Position numbers and translations under genes: made by a program
The notes under the pieces: generated by a model
What the model was told of the DNA's origin: nothing
Databases searched by the model: none
What the model saw: only the letters and a program-made list of their open reading frames with translations
NCBI GenBank assembly: GCA_903891085.1
Contig: CAITDJ010000104.1
Span: forward strand, 1 to 64,000
Direction: 5' to 3'
DNA from: an uncultured Bacteroidota bacterium
GTDB taxonomy: Bacteria > Bacteroidota > Bacteroidia > Bacteroidales > F082
DNA length: 64,000 nt
In this document: one piece after another, positions 1 through 7,775 of the stretch
Layout: each line of letters starts with the position of its first letter
Position numbering within the stretch: position 1 is the first letter of the stretch

Positions 1-1
1 A

Positions 2-1744
2 ATTTATCCCGACGATGCAGCCAGGGTAATTGCCGACATTGAATACTCAGCCAAAAATTTGACCTACTTTACCTGTGAGTTCAGGGTGCAGATACCTGGC
101 AAAGAAATCCAATGGATTCTTTCCAGATCAACACCCGAAAAATTGCCTGATGGCAGTATTACCTGGTATGGCTTTAACGCAGATATCACCGAGCGCAAGC
201 GAGCGGAAGAAGAATTGTATCATTTATCTGCCCGCTTATCCCTGGCTGTACGTGTTGGCGGTGTGGGCGTATGGGACTATGATATTGTTCACGATACCCT
301 ATTATGGGATGATCAGATGTTTACGCTTTACGGAATAAACAAAAATGATTTCGGAGGTGTTTACCAGGCATGGCGGTCAGGGCTTCATCCCGAAGATGTG
401 GCGTGGGTAGATGTGGAAATACAAATGGCGATAGATGGCGACAAAGAATTTGATACCAGGTTCCGGGTTGTATGGCCCGATGGTTCAATCCATATTATCA
501 GGGCACTTGGAAGTATTCAACGCAATGTCGACGGGCAAGCTGTGCGCATGATAGGTACTAATTGGGATATTACAGAACAAAAGAAAGCAGAACAGGAACT
601 AATCTTTGCCAAGGAAAAAGCCGAAGAAAGCGACCGCCTCAAATCTGCATTTCTAGCCAATATGAGCCACGAAATAAGAACGCCTATGAATGGTATTTTA
701 GGTTTTTCCGAATTATTGAAAGAACCCAGGCTTACTGGTGACAAGCAGCAAGAATATATCAGAATCATAGAGAAAAGCGGTGCCCGTATGCTCAACATCA
801 TCAACAATATCGTTGACATTTCGAGAATTGAAGCTGGACTTATGAACCTTAAAATAAAGGAATCGAATATCAATGAGCAAATCGAATACATCTATACTTT
901 CTTTCAACCTGAAATGGTAGCCAAATCGATTAAGTTTTCTTTTAAAAACACTTTACCTGCAAAGGAAGCCATCATTAATACAGACAGCGAAAAACTATTT
1001 GCCATTCTTATCAACCTGGTTAAAAATGCCGTTAAATATACCGACAAAGGTTCAATAGAATTTGGCTATTATAAAAAGGGTGATAATCTTGAATTTTATG
1101 TGAGAGACACTGGAATTGGTGTTCCAAAAGGCAGGCAGAAAGCCATATTTGAACGATTTATTCAGGCTGATATCGCAGATAAACAAGCATACCAGGGTGC
1201 GGGTTTGGGATTATCCATTTCAAAAGCCTATGTTGAAATGTTAGGTGGAAAAATTTGGGTAGAAAGCGAAGACGATAGTGGCTCAACATTTTATTTCACT
1301 TTACCATACATCAATGAACCAATTGAAAAGATCGAAAGCAAAAATACTGTTCCTGCTGATTCTGCAGATATCTATGCTAATAAACTGAAAATTTTAATTG
1401 TCGAGGACGATGAAACATCGGAAAAATTTCTATCGATAGCGGTAATAGAGTTAAGCAAATCAGTTATTATAGCACAAACCGGTATTGAAGCCATTGAAGT
1501 TTTAAACCAAAATCCAGACATCGATCTGATATTGATGGATATACTCATGCCCGATATGAATGGACTTGAAGCCACACGACAAATCCGTAAATTTAACAAA
1601 GATGTGATCATTATTGCTCAAACAGCTTATGGACTAGCTGGCGACAGAGAAAAGGCAATAGAAGCGGGATGCAACGATTATGTTTCAAAACCCGTTAAAA
1701 AAGATGAATTACGGGGGATAATACAAAAGTATTTCAAGAAATAA
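2..1744 (+). CDS. Hybrid sensor histidine kinase/response regulator (5' end outside window)
   Basis: The reading frame is open from base 2, so the gene starts upstream; the TTG at 59 is internal. About 580 residues are visible: the end of one PAS/PAC domain, a second PAS domain (about residues 75-195), a short coiled coil, a HisKA domain with the phosphoacceptor in NMSHEIRTP (His about 223), a HATPase_c domain with an N box (NLVKNAVKYTD), G1 (DTGIGVP) and G2 (GAGLGLS), and a C-terminal receiver domain with LILMDILMPD (phospho-Asp about 513) and the conserved Lys in SKPVKK. It should autophosphorylate and relay internally from His to Asp. The PAS domains suggest cytosolic sensing, but the N-terminal sensor is not visible. 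There is no HTH or other output domain, so a separate phosphotransfer or response regulator is needed. Next genes are on the other strand or far away. Confidence 0.93.
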   Translation: MYPDDAARVIADIEYSAKNLTYFTCEFRVQIPGKEIQWILSRSTPEKLPDGSITWYGFNADITERKRAEEELYHLSARLSLAVRVGGVGVWDYDIVHDTLLWDDQMFTLYGINKNDFGGVYQAWRSGLHPEDVAWVDVEIQMAIDGDKEFDTRFRVVWPDGSIHIIRALGSIQRNVDGQAVRMIGTNWDITEQKKAEQELIFAKEKAEESDRLKSAFLANMSHEIRTPMNGILGFSELLKEPRLTGDKQQEYIRIIEKSGARMLNIINNIVDISRIEAGLMNLKIKESNINEQIEYIYTFFQPEMVAKSIKFSFKNTLPAKEAIINTDSEKLFAILINLVKNAVKYTDKGSIEFGYYKKGDNLEFYVRDTGIGVPKGRQKAIFERFIQADIADKQAYQGAGLGLSISKAYVEMLGGKIWVESEDDSGSTFYFTLPYINEPIEKIESKNTVPADSADIYANKLKILIVEDDETSEKFLSIAVIELSKSVIIAQTGIEAIEVLNQNPDIDLILMDILMPDMNGLEATRQIRKFNKDVIIIAQTAYGLAGDREKAIEAGCNDYVSKPVKKDELRGIIQKYFKK

Positions 1745-2024
1745 TACTCGTAATCTGACAATTAAACAATGGAAAAAAAGCATATGGCAATAACACGGAA
1801 TATAAAAAAATGTGCAGATAGGTCCGTAATTAAACTTTGTAGCCCGCGTTTAGGAAGTATTGCCTGAAAGGAAATCGCTCTGAAAGGCCAAACTTTTCAA
1901 ATACCGAAACCTTTGAACGAAATAGTTTGGAAGCTATTCCAAACCCAGGGGGTCATTTTTGTGATTTAAAGCCTATCTTCGGGCGATTGCGTTGATCAAG
2001 TTCATCATGTTTGGCCTGTTCAAA

Positions 2025-2417
2025 TTACTTTATATAATCCAAAATCAGCATGATCTTGACGTCATGGTCAGCTAATTTGGTTTCGAACTGTTCAAATTTT
2101 AATAACAAATCTTTATGAGTTGCAAGCATATTGCGTATTTTGGTGTAAACACGCATTATTTGGATGTTCACCTTGATTGCTAAATCGCTATTGAGAACAC
2201 TCGACAACATCAATACCCCGTGTTCTGTAAAAACAAAGGGTAGTTTGCGGCGACCGCCCCAACTTGATGTCGCAATTTGCGATTTCAAGTTTTTAAATTC
2301 GGATTCTGTTAACTGAAACATAAAATCTTCGGGGAAGCGATCGATATTACGCTTCACTTGTTCATTTAGACGCCTTGTTTCGACCCCATAAAGTTCTGCA
2401 AGGTCGCTGTCTAACAT
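2025..2417 (-). CDS. ORF6N domain protein, N-terminally truncated
   Basis: 130 residues beginning MLDSDLAELYGVET, followed by LNEQVKRN, RFPEDFMFQLT, FTEHGVLMLSSVLN and an IMRVYTKIR stretch. These are hallmarks of ORF6N (KilA-N related) proteins, which are common on phages and mobile elements and are thought to bind DNA. Family members usually carry about 15-20 more residues before the MLD motif, ending in an I-R-G-x-x-V-type strand. Here that part is missing: the copy of the inverted-repeat element at 2423-2573 begins within six bases upstream of the ATG, and the frame upstream has no ATG before a stop near 2499. The remaining ORF is intact to its C-terminus. It may be a decaying gene or one re-started at an internal ATG. 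Family membership is confident; functionality is doubtful. Confidence 0.75.
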   Translation of the reverse strand: MLDSDLAELYGVETRRLNEQVKRNIDRFPEDFMFQLTESEFKNLKSQIATSSWGGRRKLPFVFTEHGVLMLSSVLNSDLAIKVNIQIMRVYTKIRNMLATHKDLLLKFEQFETKLADHDVKIMLILDYIK

Positions 2418-2422
2418 CCCCC

Positions 2423-2573
2423 GCTGGCGCGGATTTGCAATTCGTGCCGTATGATAAATAAACCTGCCAGTCCCATTCTTTTTGCTAGAGAAACTGCTTT
2501 ATTTGATATTTTTGTATGAATATGAAATGCAAGGAATGTTTTTGAATGGCACGGATTGCAAATCCGCGCCAAC
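2423..2573 (+). repeat. Inverted-repeat element, copy 1 (MITE-like)
   Basis: A 151-bp element with 24-bp terminal inverted repeats: left end 2423-2446 (gctggcgcggatttgcaatt and on) and right end 2550-2573, differing at two positions. The interior shares a long near-identical core with copy 2 at 5012-5161, in the same orientation. The core holds TTTG (2481-2484), 22 bp, then TATTTTTG (2507-2514), a full match to a Bacteroidota -33/-7 promoter firing to the right, toward the lipoprotein gene that starts at 2601. There is no transposase inside, so any movement would need an enzyme in trans. Confidence 0.85.
2507..2514 (+). promoter_or_regulatory. Promoter inside repeat copy 1
   Basis: TATTTTTG -7 box with TTTG at 2481-2484 and a 22-bp spacer, matching the Bacteroidota housekeeping consensus. 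Transcription would start near 2520 and run out of the element into the lipoprotein gene at 2601. I see no better promoter between the element and that gene. Confidence 0.5.
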
Positions 2574-2600
2574 TAGGGCATTATTAAAAAATCTACATAC

Positions 2601-3287
2601 ATGAAAATTAAGGTATTAACTTTTGGATTTTTGATTTCAATAATGATGTCAAGTTGTATTGTATATCATACGCAGACAACCGATATTCCTTTAATTAGCG
2701 AGAAAAACGATTTGAGAGTAGATGCAGGAATTTCAATAATTCCATCGGCTCATGCCACCATTTCTTATGGATTGACAGATAAGATAGCCATTCAAGGATT
2801 TGGAAGCATTGGCTCTGATGATAGATATTATTTTCAAGGAGCAATCGGGATATATAAAAAATATGATAACCAAAAAGTCATGGAATTATACAGTGGATTT
2901 GGTTATGGATACGGCAGCGCATATATAGATGCAAATCCTGGTGATTTATATGGTGATTATCAATTGTATTTTGGGCAACTAAATTATGGAAGGATTGCAA
3001 GTGAAACTTCAAATGTTGAGATTGGATTTGGAATTAAAACAGGATATTTACATTCAAACCTGACTGATAGAAATTATTATGACTGGATTTCTGAAAATGG
3101 GCCTTATAAAACATACCACGATAAAAGTCTATTATTTGAACCTGTTGGATTTATAAAGATAGGTGGAGATAAATTAAAATTCAGTATAAAATTGGGAGGC
3201 ACCATGATTTTTAAGTTCACAAATACTGATCATAGACTACCTTATGGATATGTAAATCTTGGGTTTGGGATTAATTATAGATTATGA
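2601..3287 (+). CDS. Outer-membrane lipoprotein with beta-barrel-like sequence
   Basis: 228 residues. A lipoprotein signal peptide ends in the lipobox MMSSC (Cys about 19), followed by IVYHTQT. The rest is rich in Gly, Tyr and alternating hydrophobic residues (for example IAIQGFGSIGSDDRYYFQGA and YSGFGYGYGSAY) and ends GFGINYRL, which suggests an outer-membrane barrel-like fold with a terminal aromatic/hydrophobic strand. I do not recognise a specific family. It lies just right of repeat copy 1, whose internal promoter may drive it. It is visibly more AT-rich than the peptidase gene that follows, so the two may have different histories. Confidence 0.8.
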   Translation: MKIKVLTFGFLISIMMSSCIVYHTQTTDIPLISEKNDLRVDAGISIIPSAHATISYGLTDKIAIQGFGSIGSDDRYYFQGAIGIYKKYDNQKVMELYSGFGYGYGSAYIDANPGDLYGDYQLYFGQLNYGRIASETSNVEIGFGIKTGYLHSNLTDRNYYDWISENGPYKTYHDKSLLFEPVGFIKIGGDKLKFSIKLGGTMIFKFTNTDHRLPYGYVNLGFGINYRL

Positions 3288-3370
3288 AAAAAATAGTGGG
3301 CCCTGAAGAGGTTGGATTTAGTAACTCACTGTTTATAAATATTGAAATTTGACCTTAGTCAGAATAAGCC

Positions 3371-4966
3371 ATGAAAAATTCAATCCTGTTGTCAGTTTTT
3401 CTCATGTTTTCCTGCATGGCCATCAAGGCACAACCCATCCCCGGTCCTGTTTCAGCGCCGCAGCAGTGTGATTTCGAAGGCATTCTCTCCTACCTCTCTT
3501 CCGACTGGATGGAGGGCAGGGCTACAGGCGCCCGTGGTGCGTTAATGGCTTCAGATTATATTGCATCCATGATGCAGTTGAACGGGTTACTTCCATTCGG
3601 TGACACTGTAATGAATGTGAAATCAGGATCTGTAACCACCCCAGGGCGTAGCTATCTGCAACACTTTAAAATGATAAGGTGTCTGGTTGATAAATCTTCA
3701 CTATCCCTGGTTCGTCGCACTCCCAAGGGGGAATCGGTGCTTTTATTTGCTCACGGCACCGATTATCAAATTGAGGCATTACCCTTTGGAAGGGAAGCCG
3801 AAGCGCAACTTGTTTTTGCCGGTTACGGTATCGAAGCTCCCGAAAAAGGGTACAATGATTATGCAGGTATGGATGTCAGAGACCGGGTTGTTATTTTGTT
3901 ACAAGGCTATCCGGGTCATGGCGATGGTGATTCTCCGGCGTCAATAAAACTGGGAAGTGCATTTGGAGAGGAGTTTGCAAGCCTGAAAAAGAAATTGAAG
4001 ACAGCCGAAAGGAAGGGTGCTGCAGCAGTGATTTTTATTGATCCGAAGGTCTTAACGAGCCAGATAAATACCCTACGGTCGGAGGATGCGGCGGATGAAA
4101 ATCCAAGGCATTACCTGCCGGGTGATCCCGGAAAACTGAATATTCCCTGCTTCACACTGGGTACTGATGCCGCCCGACGGCTCATGGCTGGTTCGATGAT
4201 CGATCTTAACGGTTTTGAAAACAAGGTGGCCCAAAACCTGTTACCTGCTTCTATGAATATTCAGGGAGAAAAACTCAGGTTTTCAGTTACCATCAAATCA
4301 CAGGAAGTGATCATCCGGAACGTATTGGGAATGATCCGCGGAATGGACACAAGCCGGAATATTATTATCGGCGGCCATTATGACCACCTTGGAATCAGTA
4401 AGGGAGAAATATATAACGGGGCCGATGACAATGCTTCGGGAGTAGCAGGGATGCTTGCCCTGGCAAAAACCTGGGCGAATTACCCGGAAAAACCCGCCTG
4501 TAATCTCATTTTTGCTGCATGGGTAGGCGAAGAGAGAGGGAAATTGGGAAGCAATTATTTTGCACTTCACTCCCCGATCGTTCCTGGCCAGGTGTCACTT
4601 GTCCTCAACATGGATATGATCTCAAGAAGTGATTCACAGGATACATCCGGGACAGGACTCAGTATCGGAACCATGACGATAAATGAAGACCTGAGAACCC
4701 TGGCCAAAAGGGTCAATTCAACACTTGAACGTCCGTTCGTGCTCGAAGTTTGGGATGTGACCGGTGCCACAGGCAGCGATTACAGGCCTTTTTCCGACAT
4801 GAAAGTTCCAATCCTCACCTTTCATGCGGGATTTCCGGCAGAGTACCACACGCCACAGGATGATTTTGACATTGTTGATTTGCCTAAAATGGAGCAGATT
4901 CTGAAGATCGTTCATGAATGTCTGAAGGAATCGTTGCAGCATCCTCCGGTGAGAGAGAAGAAATAA
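3371..4966 (+). CDS. M28-family zinc peptidase with PA domain, secreted
   Basis: 531 residues with a signal peptide (about 1-20). The middle (about 110-290) resembles a protease-associated (PA) insert (VFAGYGIEAP, GMDVRDRVVILLQGYPG). The C-terminal catalytic domain has the M28 di-zinc ligands in order: GGHYDHLG (His about 336), NGADDNASG (Asp about 352/353), WVGEERGKLGS (Glu about 387/388), LNMDMIS and AEYHTPQDD (His near 495). It is predicted to be an aminopeptidase or carboxypeptidase in the periplasm or outside the cell. No T9SS tail is visible. It is bracketed with the preceding lipoprotein by direct copies of the inverted-repeat element. Its base composition is more GC-rich than that of its neighbours. 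Confidence 0.92.
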   Translation: MKNSILLSVFLMFSCMAIKAQPIPGPVSAPQQCDFEGILSYLSSDWMEGRATGARGALMASDYIASMMQLNGLLPFGDTVMNVKSGSVTTPGRSYLQHFKMIRCLVDKSSLSLVRRTPKGESVLLFAHGTDYQIEALPFGREAEAQLVFAGYGIEAPEKGYNDYAGMDVRDRVVILLQGYPGHGDGDSPASIKLGSAFGEEFASLKKKLKTAERKGAAAVIFIDPKVLTSQINTLRSEDAADENPRHYLPGDPGKLNIPCFTLGTDAARRLMAGSMIDLNGFENKVAQNLLPASMNIQGEKLRFSVTIKSQEVIIRNVLGMIRGMDTSRNIIIGGHYDHLGISKGEIYNGADDNASGVAGMLALAKTWANYPEKPACNLIFAAWVGEERGKLGSNYFALHSPIVPGQVSLVLNMDMISRSDSQDTSGTGLSIGTMTINEDLRTLAKRVNSTLERPFVLEVWDVTGATGSDYRPFSDMKVPILTFHAGFPAEYHTPQDDFDIVDLPKMEQILKIVHECLKESLQHPPVREKK

Positions 4967-5011
4967 GATTCACTGATGTAAAACAATGTATATTTCATCG
5001 CCGCTGGGTCC

Positions 5012-5161
5012 GCTGGCGCGGATTTGCAATCCGTGACGCATCATCATCAAACCTCGCAGGTCCTTTCTTTGCTAGAGAAACTGCTATATTTGATATTTTT
5101 GTAAGAATATGAAATGCACGGATCGGTTTTTGAATGGCACGGATTGCAAATCCGCGCCAAC
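5012..5161 (+). repeat. Inverted-repeat element, copy 2 (MITE-like)
   Basis: A 150-bp copy of the element at 2423-2573. The 24-bp ends at 5012-5035 and 5138-5161 differ at one base. The core is nearly identical (gctagagaaactgct, tatttgatatttttgta, gaatatgaaatgca), including TTTG at 5068-5071, a 22-bp spacer and TATTTTTG at 5094-5101. The left tip is preceded by ccgctgggt, a partial repeat of the tip sequence ccgctgg. It sits between the peptidase gene and the convergent toxin-antitoxin pair, with its promoter pointing antisense into the antitoxin gene. Confidence 0.85.
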
Positions 5162-5189
5162 TGGGGGAAATAAATAAGATAAAAAATAA

Positions 5190-5558
5190 TTATCGGCTTA
5201 ATTGATAATCATTTATCAACAGACCTGACGGAAGATTTAGCTTTATAGTAAGCTTTCGAATCATTTCGACGGTCAATTTTCGTTTACGGCCAAGAATTTC
5301 TGATACCCGGTTTTTACCGCCCAATTCATCAATCAAATCCACTTGTTTCAGATTCATTTCCTGCATCCTGATTTTGATGGCTTCAATTGGATCGGGCGCA
5401 TCTATCGGGAAATGTTTCTTTTCATATGCATCCACCAAAAGCCCGAGTATATCGGCTTCATCGCTTTCGGGTGTTCCAACAGCTGCATCAAAAATTTCCT
5501 CAAGTCTTTTAAGAGTCATCCGATAGTCAATCTCGGTTTTTATGGGTTTAATGCTCAT
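5190..5558 (-). CDS. higA: HigA-type antitoxin, HTH transcriptional regulator
   Basis: 122 residues. An N-terminal helical region (TEIDYRMTLKRLEEIF, then a segment with PIDAPDPIEAI) is followed by an XRE-type helix-turn-helix (about 70-112: MNLKQVDLIDELGGKNRVSEI, then LGRKRKLTVEMIRKL). This is the COG5499 HigA layout, in which the DNA-binding antitoxin neutralises a RelE-fold mRNA interferase and represses its own operon. It lies 11 bases downstream of the toxin gene, the toxin-first order typical of higBA. Family assignment rests on motif recognition. Confidence 0.88.
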   Translation of the reverse strand: MSIKPIKTEIDYRMTLKRLEEIFDAAVGTPESDEADILGLLVDAYEKKHFPIDAPDPIEAIKIRMQEMNLKQVDLIDELGGKNRVSEILGRKRKLTVEMIRKLTIKLNLPSGLLINDYQLSR

Positions 5559-5569
5559 TTTATTAGCTG

Positions 5570-5866
5570 TTAGATTGTGTTTGCGTTAATTTTATCATAC
5601 TCAGTGTGAGTCCCAATGAATTTGATAAAAATCCATTGTTTCTCAAAATTAATTTTCACTACCAATCGATATGAATTGCCCTTTATGTTAAAGACAATTC
5701 TGCTATCCTTGAGAATGCTGGCATTCAAATAAGTCTGTTTAACTTCGTTTGGATTATTCCACACAGAATTCATTACCGTTTCAAACCAAGTCTTCAAATA
5801 TTGCTCAGAATCCGGATGTTTTTCCCAGAATTCTCTTAACGTACTTTTCGAAAATACTCTCTCCAT
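5570..5866 (-). CDS. higB: HigB-type toxin, RelE-fold mRNA interferase
   Basis: From the ATG at 5866 the product is 98 residues (MERVFSKSTLREFWEKHPDS to the end), the usual HigB length. Recognisable blocks are LREFWEKHPDSEQ, NASILKDSRIVFNIKGNSYRLV and the C-terminal WIFIKFIGTHTEYDKINA; the basic and His residues of the last two are where RelE-fold toxins place their ribosome-dependent RNase site. An in-frame ATG at 5917 exists, but a TATCTTTG -7 box at 5884-5891 lies between it and 5866, so the shorter start is preferred. It is translated just before its antitoxin. Confidence 0.87.
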   Translation of the reverse strand: MERVFSKSTLREFWEKHPDSEQYLKTWFETVMNSVWNNPNEVKQTYLNASILKDSRIVFNIKGNSYRLVVKINFEKQWIFIKFIGTHTEYDKINANTI

Positions 5867-5883
5867 CTCAAAGATTGTCAATG

Positions 5884-5914
5884 CAAAGATATAGCTAAAT
5901 TCCCAATACGGGAA
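5884..5914 (-). promoter_or_regulatory. higBA promoter with palindromic operator candidate
   Basis: Read on the minus strand there is TATCTTTG (5884-5891), a TAnnTTTG -7 box, placing the transcript start just before the higB ATG at 5866. Nine bases upstream sits a perfect inverted repeat, TTCCC-N5-GGGAA (5900-5914), in the promoter spacer. An operator there fits HigA autorepression. The box is seen directly; the operator role is inferred. Confidence 0.55.
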
Positions 5915-5978
5915 CATTGTTGAAGATTAATTTTTTGACCTCCTGAATTATTGAGCATGATAAAACCTAAATATCGAC

Positions 5979-7068
5979 TTAATCCCGCCCAAACTCCATC
6001 AGAAACGATTTCAGAAAATCGTTGATTTTTCCATCCATCACTGCCTGCACATTTGAAGTTTCGTGGCCGGTGCGGTTGTCTTTCACCAGTTTATACGGAT
6101 GCATCACATACGAACGAATTTGCGAACCCCATTCAATCTTCTTCTTGGTGCCTTCAATCTTGTCTTTGGCATCCTGTTTCTTGCGCAGTTCAATTTCGTA
6201 TAATTGCGAACGAAGCATTTGCAACGCTTTTTCACGGTTTTGTCCCTGCGAGCGTGTTTCCTGACATTCGATCACCAATCCCGAAGGTGCATGGCGCACA
6301 CGCACCGCAGTTTCCACCTTGTTCACATTTTGTCCGCCGGGACCACTCGAACGGAAGGTGTCCCACGAAATGTCGGCAGGATTTATTTTTATGTCAATAT
6401 TATCGTCCACCACAGGATACACATACACCGAGGCAAAAGAGGTGTGACGGCGGTTGGCCGAATCGAAGGGTGATAGCCGCACCAGACGATGGACGCCATT
6501 TTCACCTTTCAGATAACCAAAGGCGTATTCGCCTTCCAATTCCAGCGACACACTTTTGATGCCGGCAACTTCACCTTCCTGTAAATCGAGTTGTTTCACC
6601 TTAAATTTATTGTCTTCGGCCCACATCAGATACATCCGCATGAGCATCTCGGCCCAATCCTGACTTTCGGTGCCACCCGCACCCGAATTGATATTGACAA
6701 TGGCTGAGAGTTTGTCTTCCTCACCGCTGAGCATATTCCAGAACTCAAGTTCCTCAATCTGTGCAAGGCATTTGTTGTAAGCTTCTTCCACCTCTTCTTC
6801 CGTCGCTTCCGCTGCTTCGAAAAACTCCTGGGTGAGTGTCATTTCATCGTGAAGTGTTTCGGCAAGTGCATAGCCATCTGTCCAGCGTTTTTTATCCTGA
6901 ATGGTTTTCAACAGTTGTTCAGCTTGTTTGGGATTATCCCAAAAATCAGGCGCATGGGTGCGCTCGTCGTGTTCTTCTATTTCGACCTGTTTGCGTTCAA
7001 CGTCAAAGGTACCTCCATAAGGCTTCAAGCCTTTTCCGCAACTCTTTCTGGTGCTCGGTTGTTATCAT
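5979..7068 (-). CDS. prfB: Peptide chain release factor 2, with programmed +1 frameshift
   Basis: RF2 terminates translation at UGA and UAA. The gene is in two frames. A 21-codon first part from the ATG at 7068 (MITTEHQKELRKRLEALWRY and a Leu) stops at UGA (7005-7003). A +1 slip at CTT-TGA-C continues as DVERKQVEIEEHDERT to the stop at 5979, giving about 362 residues, the normal RF2 length. Downstream are the anticodon-like SPF tripeptide (VRLSPFDSANRR) and the catalytic GGQ loop (SSGPGGQNVNK). A conceptual start at 7028 (MKPYGGT) in the second frame would lose the N-terminus and is not used. RF2 level is autoregulated by the shift: low RF2 slows UGA reading and favours frameshifting. Confidence 0.95.
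7002..7020 (-). promoter_or_regulatory. prfB +1 frameshift signal
   Basis: On the minus strand the run ATGGAGGTACCTTTGAC contains an internal Shine-Dalgarno-like GGAGG three bases before the slip codon CTT (7008-7006), followed by in-frame UGA and C. This is the classical arrangement of bacterial prfB autoregulation. Confidence 0.92.
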
Positions 7069-7113
7069 GGTATGTATTGTGTGAATATTTAAGTGTTATT
7101 TAAGTTTTATTGT

Positions 7114-7277
7114 CGGAAGACCGAAGACCGAAGACCGGAGTCGTTTAGAACAATCAAAATTGTGATTAATCTTTTTGTTATTTGTAAATATCATAACTCC
7201 TTTTTTAATGATCTACTTCCGACTTCGGTCTTCGGACTTCCACTTCCATCTTCCCACTTCCTACTTCCCGCTTCCAA
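7114..7277. repeat. Inverted pair of heptamer arrays
   Basis: The left arm at 7114-7141 is four tandem heptamers of the type ccgaaga. The right arm at about 7216-7277 is about nine degenerate heptamers of the type cttccga/ttcccac. The left arm is complementary to the start of the right arm (gacttcggtcttcggacttcc), so the transcript could fold into a long hairpin around a 75-base AT-rich loop. It fills most of the 228 bases between recX and prfB. A related heptamer run occurs at 42411-42512. Confidence 0.7.
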
Positions 7278-7296
7278 CCACAAAAAATCTCTTTAT

Positions 7297-7749
7297 TCAT
7301 GTTTTCCGATTAACTGCCTCCCACACCAATCCTGACTCAAAACCTTTTTGGATGGCATATTGGGCTTTTTTTGCTTTCTCCAATCGTTCATCGGGCGCCT
7401 TCACCTTTTTATTTTCGATGATATGGTTCAATATATTCAGGTATTCAACTTCATCTAGGTCCGCTAACGCTTGCTGAATGAATTCAGTTTTTATTCTTTT
7501 TAATTGTAAAGCAGCCTTTATTTTATTTTTCCCCCATTTGTTGGCGTGTAGTTTTCCTTTTGCAAAAGCCCTGGCATATCGTAATTCATTCAACAGGTTT
7601 TCCTGTTCCAGCACGTCTGTAATCTTCAGAATATCGGTTTTATCGGCTTGCAAGGCAGTGAGTTTTTCAATCACTTCGTTGCGGTACCGTTCCTGATAAT
7701 CACAAAAACGTCTTGCTTTGTCGAGTAAGGATTGAAACGGGTCACTCAT
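7297..7749 (-). CDS. recX: RecX-family regulatory protein
   Basis: 150 residues of small three-helix repeats: FCDYQERYRNEVIEKL, then DVLEQENLLNELRYARAFAKGK, then KWGKNKIKAALQLKRI and a C-terminal repeat. The RYARAFAKGKL and KWGKNKI blocks are characteristic of RecX, which binds RecA filaments and limits recombinase activity. recA is not in the window. It starts 26 bases after the FKBP gene and probably shares the sirtuin-FKBP transcript. The heptamer arrays lie just downstream. Confidence 0.88.
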   Translation of the reverse strand: MSDPFQSLLDKARRFCDYQERYRNEVIEKLTALQADKTDILKITDVLEQENLLNELRYARAFAKGKLHANKWGKNKIKAALQLKRIKTEFIQQALADLDEVEYLNILNHIIENKKVKAPDERLEKAKKAQYAIQKGFESGLVWEAVNRKT

Positions 7750-7775
7750 TTGCTAAAGAATAGATTCAGTGTATA

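Noticed and set aside
1745-2024. Possible gene remnant on the minus strand near 1813-1932
   Set aside because: A 37-39-codon frame with plausible-looking protein sequence ends near 1813, but it has no start codon and no family I recognise, so I leave this 280-base gap unannotated.
6022-6559. Open frames antisense to prfB, up to 168 codons
   Set aside because: They lie wholly opposite prfB, have no promoter or recognisable protein and follow from prfB codon use.
7093-7477. Plus-strand ORFs through the heptamer arrays and antisense to recX
   Set aside because: They translate simple repeat sequence and the reverse of recX, with no homology that I can see.
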